A stretch of 7,454 nt of DNA from positions 1-7,454 of the forward strand of contig QIAI01000022.1 in assembly GCA_003224995.1 (NCBI GenBank), read 5' to 3'. This DNA comes from Acidobacteriota bacterium (GTDB lineage: Bacteria; Acidobacteriota; Terriglobia; Terriglobales; Acidobacteriaceae). This document shows, in pieces, positions 1 to 5,122 of this stretch (positions within the stretch are counted from its first letter, which is position 1; each line of letters opens with the position of its first letter). The position numbers and the translations under genes were made by a program. The notes below the pieces were generated by a model. That model ran no database searches. It worked only from the letters and a program-made list of their open reading frames with translations, and had not been told where the DNA came from.

Positions 1-254
1 CCGAACCGAAGTACCGTAAACGAAGAAGTTACTATCAAAGGGGAAGCACGGATCAGCAGGGCCATTTCAAGCTGCGCGGGCTGCGGCCTGGAAGCTATAC
101 CGTCGTGGCATGGGAGAGCCTGGAGGACGAGCAGTATCTGGATCCTGAATTCCTTAAGAAATTTGAAGAGCAGGGGACTTCGGTCAAAGTGGAGAAGGCA
201 GGCCGGCAGAGGGTGACGTTGAAAGTGCTTCCCGCGCCAGCGGACCAACCCTAG
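1..254 (+). CDS. Carboxypeptidase-regulatory-like domain protein, C-terminal end (5' partial)
   Basis: Only the last 83 codons are present. The reading frame begins at base 3, is open from the left edge and stops at TAG 252-254. The translation has a short Ig-like beta-sandwich pattern: a D-Q-Q-G-H-F turn, then L-R-G-L-R-P-G-S-Y, then V-V-A-W-E. This resembles the CarboxypepD_reg/SpaA-type fold (T-D-x-x-G-x-F followed by G-L-x-P-G-x-Y). A D-P-E-F-L-K-K-F-E stretch and a final V-T-L-K-V-L strand follow, as in the terminal domain of many acidobacterial 'carboxypeptidase regulatory-like domain' proteins. These are usually large, exported or outer-membrane-associated proteins. The sequence shows no enzymatic residues, and the domain name does not imply peptidase activity. 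The role of the whole protein cannot be judged because its N-terminal part lies outside the window. Confidence 0.72.
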   Translation, partial: EPKYRKRRSYYQRGSTDQQGHFKLRGLRPGSYTVVAWESLEDEQYLDPEFLKKFEEQGTSVKVEKAGRQRVTLKVLPAPADQP

Positions 255-363
255 TATTTTGCAAACCATCGAACCCGGCAAGGACCCTGGGAACGCTTCA
301 GGTAGAATGATCGGTTCGAGGTCCTAGTGGGAACCGCCCTGAGAGAGTATTCCGCTGGCTGAG
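255..363 (+). other. Intergenic region with an inverted repeat ahead of the glycosyltransferase gene
   Basis: This 109-bp gap holds no ORF. A perfect 6-bp inverted repeat, CGGTTC (312-317) and GAACCG (331-336), is separated by 13 bases. No T-run follows it, so it is not a convincing terminator. A TAGAAT hexamer at 303-308 resembles a -10 box, but I see no good -35 element 16-18 bp upstream. If the hexamer were real, the inverted repeat would lie in the 5' leader of the glycosyltransferase mRNA. This is weak evidence only. Confidence 0.25.
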
Positions 364-1995
364 TTGTTCATCACTCACGTGACATCGTTGGCGGCCGTCT
401 TCATTTATGCCAACAAGGGATTCGCTTCCTACATCCGGCAGCATTTCCTCGACCGCACGTTCCAGGGACTTTATCACGCGAACGCCTTCGACTACGCCCT
501 GTTGATTCCCTACTTTTTCGTTTTAATTCTGCTGGCGTCTTACGGGATGCACCGCTATATCCTGGTCTATCTCTATTACAAAAACCGCAAGAACCATACC
601 CGCGAACCGGTGGCGCAGTTTGAAGAACTCCCGCGCATCACGGTGCAGTTGCCGATGTTCAACGAGCAATTTGTGGCGGAGCGGCTCATCGACAGCGTGT
701 GCAAGCTGAAATATCCGCGCGAGAAGCTCGATATCCAGGTGCTCGATGACTCTACCGACGAGACGGTGGAGGTGGTGAAGAACGTGGTCGAGCGCTACGC
801 GGCGCTGGGAAATCCCATCAGCTATCACCATCGCACGAATCGCCAAGGATTCAAGGCCGGCGCTCTGGCAGAAGGCATGAAGACCGCGAAGGGCGAGTTC
901 ATTGCGATCTTTGACGCTGATTTCACGCCTCAGGAAGATTTTCTGCTCAAGGTGGTCCATCACTTTAGCGATCCCAAAATCGGGATGGTGCAAACTCGCT
1001 GGACTCACATCAATCGCAACTACTCGTTTCTGACCGAAGTGGAAGCGATTCTGCTCGACGGCCATTTCGTACTGGAGCATTCCGGGCGGGCACGAAGCGG
1101 AGTTTTCTTTAATTTCAACGGAACGGCGGGTATGTGGCGCCGCCGCGCGATTGAAGAGGCGGGTGGCTGGCAGCATGACACGCTCACCGAAGACACCGAT
1201 CTTTCCTACCGCGCGCAACTGAAGGGATGGAAGTTTATTTACCTGCAGGATGTCGAGTGTCCGGCTGAGTTGCCGGTCGAGATGACGGCGTTCAAGACGC
1301 AGCAGGCCCGCTGGGCGAAAGGTTTGATCCAGACGGGGAAGAAGATTCTGCCGCGCGTCATGAAAAGCGATGCGCCCCTGCACACCAAGATCGAGGCGTG
1401 GTATCACCTGACCGCGAATCTCAGCTACCCGCTGATGATTGTGCTTTCGGTGCTGCTGCTGCCGGCCATGGTCATCCGCTTTTACCAGGGCTGGTTTCAG
1501 ATGCTGTATATCGACCTGCCGCTGTTCATGGCTTCGACATTCTCGATCTCAAGTTTCTACCTGGTGTCGCAACGTGAGCTTTTCCCGAAGACCTGGCCGC
1601 GTGCGCTGCTCTACTTGCCGTTCCTGATGGCGCTTGGAATCGGGCTCACGATCACCAATACCAAGGCGGTGCTGGAAGCCCTCATCGGCCAGCAAAGCCC
1701 CTTCGCTCGCACTCCGAAATACGGGGTTGAGACCAAGAAGCACAAGCTGGGAGTGAAGTCGAAGTACCGCCGCCGCCTGGGATGGATCCCCTGGGTGGAG
1801 TTGCTGATTGGTTCCTATTTCGCCTTAACGGTTTACTACGCACTCGACAACGAGAACTACATTACGGTACCTTTCCTGCTGCTTTTCGTTATCGGCTACT
1901 GGTACACCGGATTAATGTCTTTGCTGCAAGGACGTTTCACGGGCCTGTCGCTCAGTGCCGAGACGCATACCAAGCCATTCCCCGTCGGGGTCTGA
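364..1995 (+). CDS. Processive family 2 glycosyltransferase, CslA/cellulose-synthase-like, membrane-embedded
   Basis: This is a 543-residue integral membrane beta-glycan synthase-like enzyme of GT family 2. It should transfer sugars from nucleotide-sugars on the cytoplasmic side and may extrude the growing chain. The processive GT2 signature is complete: L-D-D-S-T-D-E-T with D128/D129, D184-A-D186, T275-E-D277 and Q313-Q-A-R316-W317. An F-A-R-T-P-K stretch at 447-452 resembles the FxVTxK gating-loop motif of cellulose synthase. One N-terminal membrane segment (about 42-63) precedes the catalytic domain (about 90-320). Five more hydrophobic segments follow (about 355-376, 385-403, 415-436, 476-497, 500-524). 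No PilZ domain follows, so direct c-di-GMP control as in BcsA is not expected. Core motifs resemble plant CslA (beta-mannan synthase) more than BcsA, but the sugar cannot be assigned. The start is uncertain: an in-frame TGA lies at 340-342 and the first ATG is codon 62, inside the first membrane segment. TTG 364, GTG 379, TTG 388 or CTG 355 are possible, none with a strong ribosome binding site. Confidence 0.88.
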   Translation: MFITHVTSLAAVFIYANKGFASYIRQHFLDRTFQGLYHANAFDYALLIPYFFVLILLASYGMHRYILVYLYYKNRKNHTREPVAQFEELPRITVQLPMFNEQFVAERLIDSVCKLKYPREKLDIQVLDDSTDETVEVVKNVVERYAALGNPISYHHRTNRQGFKAGALAEGMKTAKGEFIAIFDADFTPQEDFLLKVVHHFSDPKIGMVQTRWTHINRNYSFLTEVEAILLDGHFVLEHSGRARSGVFFNFNGTAGMWRRRAIEEAGGWQHDTLTEDTDLSYRAQLKGWKFIYLQDVECPAELPVEMTAFKTQQARWAKGLIQTGKKILPRVMKSDAPLHTKIEAWYHLTANLSYPLMIVLSVLLLPAMVIRFYQGWFQMLYIDLPLFMASTFSISSFYLVSQRELFPKTWPRALLYLPFLMALGIGLTITNTKAVLEALIGQQSPFARTPKYGVETKKHKLGVKSKYRRRLGWIPWVELLIGSYFALTVYYALDNENYITVPFLLLFVIGYWYTGLMSLLQGRFTGLSLSAETHTKPFPVGV

Positions 1996-2009
1996 AGCAT
2001 TACCCACAT

Positions 2010-2041
2010 TTTGAGCTTTCTCAAAGCCGCGCGGAAGCGCG
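2010..2041 (+). other. Two adjacent short stem-loops upstream of the M24 peptidase gene
   Basis: The 59-bp gap between the glycosyltransferase stop and the peptidase start can fold into two consecutive hairpins. The first pairs TTTGAG (2010-2015) with CTCAAA (2020-2025) around a CTTT loop. The second pairs CGCGC (2028-2032) with GCGCG (2037-2041) around GGAA, which fits the GNRA tetraloop pattern. A further CCCC-GTC-GGGG inverted repeat lies at 1980-1990, across the last codons of the glycosyltransferase. No U-tract follows, so classical intrinsic termination is not supported. mRNA processing, stability or translational tuning is possible but unproven. Confidence 0.4.
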
Positions 2042-2043
2042 CA

Positions 2044-2049
2044 GTGAGG
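2044..2049 (+). promoter_or_regulatory. Ribosome binding site deciding the M24 peptidase start
   Basis: GTGAGG, with a GAGG core at 2046-2049, lies 5 nt before GTG 2055. It is the only Shine-Dalgarno-like site that places a signal peptide at the protein's N-terminus. It supports 2055 over the in-frame extension back to 1782, which runs inside the glycosyltransferase gene. Confidence 0.6.
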
Positions 2050-2054
2050 TCCTG

Positions 2055-3392
2055 GTGAAGAAATTTCTTGCGCTGCTGCTTGTGATGTTCGCCACCCATC
2101 TGGCACTGTCGCTTGAGCGTCAACCGAACGCTGACTATCGAGCTCGCCGCGAAGCGCTGGCGAAGAAGAGCTCGGGCTCGGCGGTGCTAATGTTCGCCCC
2201 GATGGAGTCGGAGGGTCCCAACGCGGTTTATGGATTTCGTCAGGATGACAATTTCTACTATCTTTCGGGCTGGGTGGAACCGGGCGCCGTGTTGCTGATT
2301 GTTCCTGCAGCGGAGGCATCGGCGGACAAGCCATCGCGGCCCTATACGGAGATTCTCTTTCTCGCCGCCAATAATAAGGTCGAGGAAAAATGGACGGGCC
2401 CGAAGCTGAGCGCCACGGACCCGCAAGCACCGAAAATTACCGGTTTCGAGCGCGTCGAAGTTCTCGACAAGCTGCGAGACGAATTAATCCGCCTGCTTCC
2501 CGAACGGCCAACGGTCTACACCGATTTGCCGGCTTACGGCCACGATTCCGCGTCTCCAAGCGGCCTCGACTGGCTCAAGCGCACGAATGCCTTCATTCCC
2601 TTCGCGTCCTATCAGGATGTAAAGCCGCTGCTCTCTTCCCTGCGCACCGTAAAAGACAAGGGCGAGATCGAACTCATCCGCAAGGCGACGGATGCGACCG
2701 TGGCGGCTCACCTGGCAGCCATGCGGGCGATGAAGCCCGGCATCACCGAACGGGAGATCTCCGCCCTGTTGCAGTATGAATGGGGCAAGCGCGGATGCGA
2801 ACGTCTCTCCTATGCTCCGATTGTCGGCGCAGGCTTCAATTCCACCGTACTGCATTATTCCGACGACTCGGCCACGATTCAATCGGGAGACGTCGTGGTC
2901 ATCGACGCCGCGGGTGAATACTCGATGTACGCTTCCGATATCACACGCACGCTTCCGGCAAACGGAAAATTTACCGCACGGCAGCGCGAGATCTATGACA
3001 TCGTGCTGGGTGCACAACAGGCCGCCATTCACGCCTTTCAGTCTGGCAAGTCATCGCTGCGACGGGAAGATCCCAACGCGCTGTTTAAGTTCGCCTACGA
3101 TTACATCAACACTCATGGAAAGGATCAGCATGGCGAACCTTTAGGCAAATACTTTATTCACGGCCTGGGACACTATGTTGGCCTCGGAGTGCACGATCCA
3201 GGCGACTATAACGTCCCGCTGGGGCCAGGAGCAGTGTTTACCATCGAACCCGGAATCTACATTCCCGAGGAAAAGCTTGGGGTACGGATTGAAGACACGT
3301 TTTACGTTGATGCGGATGGCAAGTTGGTCAACATGGGAGCAGCGCTGCCGCACACTGCCGATGAGGTGGAGCGTGCCATGGCGGGAAAATAG
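2055..3392 (+). CDS. Secreted M24-family Xaa-Pro aminopeptidase (aminopeptidase P-like)
   Basis: This 445-residue dinuclear-metal peptidase is expected to remove an N-terminal residue preceding proline from peptides outside the cytoplasm. The N-terminus is a likely Sec signal peptide: K2-K3, a hydrophobic stretch at about 4-18, and an A-L-S cleavage-type site near residue 19. An aminopeptidase P N-terminal domain follows, including an F-R-Q-D-D-N-F-Y-Y-L-S-G-W stretch like the F-R-Q-x-x-x-F-x-Y-x-x-G segment of E. coli PepP. The C-terminal pita-bread domain keeps all five metal ligands: D284, D295, H373, E398 and E413. H369 and H380 match the extra PepP active-site histidines (H-G-L-G-H and V-H-D). 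The GTG start is chosen from its ribosome binding site and the signal peptide. The gene lies 59 bp after the glycosyltransferase on the same strand, so shared transcription is possible. Substrate preference is inferred from the family; a creatinase- or prolidase-like specificity cannot be excluded. Confidence 0.9.
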   Translation: MKKFLALLLVMFATHLALSLERQPNADYRARREALAKKSSGSAVLMFAPMESEGPNAVYGFRQDDNFYYLSGWVEPGAVLLIVPAAEASADKPSRPYTEILFLAANNKVEEKWTGPKLSATDPQAPKITGFERVEVLDKLRDELIRLLPERPTVYTDLPAYGHDSASPSGLDWLKRTNAFIPFASYQDVKPLLSSLRTVKDKGEIELIRKATDATVAAHLAAMRAMKPGITEREISALLQYEWGKRGCERLSYAPIVGAGFNSTVLHYSDDSATIQSGDVVVIDAAGEYSMYASDITRTLPANGKFTARQREIYDIVLGAQQAAIHAFQSGKSSLRREDPNALFKFAYDYINTHGKDQHGEPLGKYFIHGLGHYVGLGVHDPGDYNVPLGPGAVFTIEPGIYIPEEKLGVRIEDTFYVDADGKLVNMGAALPHTADEVERAMAGK

Positions 3393-3458
3393 ATGGACCC
3401 GCGGCAACTCTTCAGGTTCGGTCTCTCCTGCAGTTTGATATCCTAGATTATCGTGCGG

Positions 3459-3617
3459 ATGACTTGGTGGTTCATCATCCTGGGTTGTAGTGCGCTGGTG
3501 GTGGTGTGCGTGGCAATCGCGCTTTACCTTCGGGTTCGGCGGCACATGAACGCGTCGAAATCCGCCTTACCAGAAGACCCTGACGCTCCCGCAAGCAAGG
3601 GCGCCAATACGGTTTAA
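3459..3617 (+). CDS. Small single-helix membrane protein, function unknown
   Basis: This is a 52-residue reading frame from ATG 3459 to TAA 3615-3617; GTG 3453 would add two residues. It begins M-T-W-W-F-I-I-L-G, continues as one hydrophobic helix through about residue 23, then has a basic R-V-R-R-H patch. A polar, Pro/Ala/Asp-rich tail follows and ends G-A-N-T-V. By the positive-inside rule the tail should be cytoplasmic. The frame fills most of the 252-bp gap between the M24 peptidase and bioY, and its third codon positions are GC-rich like those of its neighbours. The weak point is the lack of a clear Shine-Dalgarno sequence before either start. I do not recognise a family. It could be a stand-alone small membrane protein or co-transcribed with bioY, which starts 27 bp after its stop. 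Confidence 0.55.
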   Translation: MTWWFIILGCSALVVVCVAIALYLRVRRHMNASKSALPEDPDAPASKGANTV

Positions 3618-3644
3618 TCATAAGCAATCGAAATTGAGGCATTT

Positions 3645-4226
3645 ATGGCAAAACTGGGAACGCAAGCTTTAAGTCTTACGCAAGACCGGACCGTGGAGTG
3701 GGCGAGGCAAGTCGCCATCGTGGTAGGCGCCAGCCTGTTTGTGGCGCTTTGCGCCCGGGTAACGGTCCCGCTGCCGTTCACCCCGGTTCCTCTCACACTG
3801 CAAAACTGCGGTGTTCTCGTGGTGGGCCTGTTACTCGGGAGCCGTCGCGGATTTGCCGCCCTCGCGCTTTACCTGGCAGAAGGAATGGCGGGCCTGCCGG
3901 TGTTCAATCCAATGGGTCCGGGGGGAATCGCTCAGGTGATGGGGGTTACGGGCGGCTTCCTGTTGGCGTACCCGTTCGTGGCCGGGCTGGCGGGCTATCT
4001 GATGGAACGTGGGCGCAAGACGTTCGCCAACGCCGCGATTGCAGGATTGCTGGCGGAGGTGCTTCTGTTCGCCAGCGGGCTGACCTGGTTGGCGATTTGG
4101 GCTGGCTCCATCACCAGAGCTGTGCAATTTGGCCTGTACTGGTTTGTTTTTGCTGAAGTGATTAAGGTGCTGTTGGCCGCCGCCGTCGCCGTCCGCTTGC
4201 GCCGCACGCCCAAGGTGCAGGCATGA
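3645..4226 (+). CDS. bioY: BioY family biotin transporter S component
   Basis: This is a 193-residue membrane protein, the usual BioY length, expected to bind biotin and import it as the substrate-specific (S) component of an ECF-type transporter. The family hallmark [10 protein letters not shown] is at residues 44-53. A G-P-G-G segment (91-94) and a V-T-G-G-F segment (101-105) correspond to the conserved central glycine-rich part, and E-V-I-K (171-174) to the C-terminal helix motif often read as G-D-L-I-K. Hydrophobic segments at about 22-40, 54-66, 68-84, 98-118, 128-150 and 160-184 fit six membrane helices. A GAGG ribosome binding site (3636-3639) lies 5 nt before ATG 3645. No EcfA/EcfT or BioM/BioN gene is in the window, so it either uses a shared energising module encoded elsewhere or works alone. 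Its stop overlaps the next start as ATGA, implying translational coupling to mqnD. Confidence 0.93.
   Translation: MAKLGTQALSLTQDRTVEWARQVAIVVGASLFVALCARVTVPLPFTPVPLTLQNCGVLVVGLLLGSRRGFAALALYLAEGMAGLPVFNPMGPGGIAQVMGVTGGFLLAYPFVAGLAGYLMERGRKTFANAAIAGLLAEVLLFASGLTWLAIWAGSITRAVQFGLYWFVFAEVIKVLLAAAVAVRLRRTPKVQA
4212..4217 (+). promoter_or_regulatory. Ribosome binding site for the mqnD start inside bioY
   Basis: AAGGTG lies within the last codons of bioY, 5 nt before ATG 4223. It supports the overlapping start over the later in-frame ATGs at 4250 and 4277, which have no comparable site. Confidence 0.5.
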
Positions 4227-5110
4227 CGCCGACCAGCACTCCAGACAAGATGACGGCTCCAGTCTCCGGCGACAGCATGACTCGCGAGATTTCGGTCGCG
4301 CATAGTCCCGATTCCGATGACGCATTCATGTTCTATGGCCTCGCCACCAATAAGGTGCGCGTCCCGGGGCTGCGTTTCACACATACGCTGTGCGACATCG
4401 AGACCTTGAACCGCAAGGCGCAGGAAGGCGTTTACGACGTCACTGCGATCTCGTTTCATGCGTATCCCTACATCCAGGAGCATTATGCGCTGATGCCCAG
4501 CGGCGGCAGCGTAGGAGATGGTTACGGGCCGATGATCGTGGCGCCGCGCGCCTTCTCGCAGTCGGAAATCAAAAAGAAGCGCATTGCTGTACCGGGCAAA
4601 CTGACGACGGCCTATCTTGCCTTGAAACTCTTTGCACCCAGCATTGAAGTGGAAGTAGTGCCGTTCGATCAAATCATTCCCCAAGTGGTGGAAGGAAAGT
4701 ACGAAGCCGGCCTGATCATTCACGAAGGCCAACTCTCCTACACCAAGGCAGGCCTGCATCGCATTGTGGACCTTGGAAGGTGGTGGCAGAAGGTCACGGG
4801 ACTTCCTCTGCCGCTGGGCGGCAACGCCATTCGCCGGGCGCTGGGACACGACCTGATGTTGCATGTAGGCACGGCCCTGCGCAACAGCATCCAATACGCG
4901 CTCGATCATCGCGAGGAGGCGCTGGCCTACGCCATGCAATTCGCGCGCGATCTCGACAGCCAGCTTGCCGACAAGTTCGTGGGAATGTACGTGAACGAGC
5001 GCACGCTGGATTATGGCCCCGACGGGCGCGAGGCGGTTCGCCGCCTGCTCGATATGGGCCATAAAGCAGGCATCATTCCGATGGCTGCGAACGTGGAGTT
5101 TGTGGGTTAA
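4223..5110 (+). CDS. mqnD: MqnD-type 1,4-dihydroxy-6-naphthoate synthase (futalosine menaquinone pathway)
   Basis: This 295-residue protein belongs to the MqnA/MqnD periplasmic-binding-protein-like enzymes. MqnD converts cyclic dehypoxanthine futalosine to 1,4-dihydroxy-6-naphthoate in the cytoplasm, on the alternative route to menaquinone. Visible MqnD features are [11 protein letters not shown] (from S28), [32 protein letters not shown] and [18 protein letters not shown]167 in I-I-H-E aligns with the catalytic histidine described for Thermus MqnD. There is no signal peptide, which argues against a true solute-binding protein. Relative to Thermus MqnD the N-terminus has about 20 extra residues, with internal ATGs at 4250 and 4277; the ribosome binding site favours 4223. 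It overlaps bioY by 4 bp. Its S-P-D-S-D-D differs from the common S-P-C-P-N-D, so it may belong to a distinct MqnD-like branch. The enzyme assignment is good but inferred. Confidence 0.85.
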   Translation: MTPTSTPDKMTAPVSGDSMTREISVAHSPDSDDAFMFYGLATNKVRVPGLRFTHTLCDIETLNRKAQEGVYDVTAISFHAYPYIQEHYALMPSGGSVGDGYGPMIVAPRAFSQSEIKKKRIAVPGKLTTAYLALKLFAPSIEVEVVPFDQIIPQVVEGKYEAGLIIHEGQLSYTKAGLHRIVDLGRWWQKVTGLPLPLGGNAIRRALGHDLMLHVGTALRNSIQYALDHREEALAYAMQFARDLDSQLADKFVGMYVNERTLDYGPDGREAVRRLLDMGHKAGIIPMAANVEFVG

Positions 5111-5122
5111 CGGCGAACGGTT

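Noticed and set aside
312..336. Inverted repeat considered as a terminator for the upstream gene
   Set aside because: The stem is only 6 bp with a 13-base loop and no following T-run.
523..1407. 294-codon open frame on the minus strand inside the glycosyltransferase gene
   Set aside because: It is antisense to a gene with complete catalytic motifs, and its translation shows no recognisable motif and an Arg/His/Leu-rich composition typical of antisense frames in GC-rich genes.
1782..2054. N-terminal extension of the M24 peptidase by 91 codons
   Set aside because: It overlaps the glycosyltransferase in another frame, while GTG 2055 has a GAGG site 5 nt upstream and directly begins a signal peptide.
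2484..3032. 182-codon minus-strand frame inside the M24 peptidase gene
   Set aside because: It is antisense to a sequence encoding intact metal ligands; no motif and no independent start signal are visible.
3393..3446. Short ATG frame starting right after the M24 peptidase stop
   Set aside because: It has only 17 codons, no ribosome binding site beyond chance and no recognisable features.
3141..3545. 134-codon minus-strand frame covering the peptidase end and the small membrane gene
   Set aside because: Low-complexity His/Pro/Arg-rich translation without motifs; it is antisense to a proven gene over much of its length.
3995..5062. 355-codon open frame on the minus strand across bioY and mqnD
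   Set aside because: Both sense genes have strong family motifs; the antisense translation shows no family signature and spans two unrelated genes.
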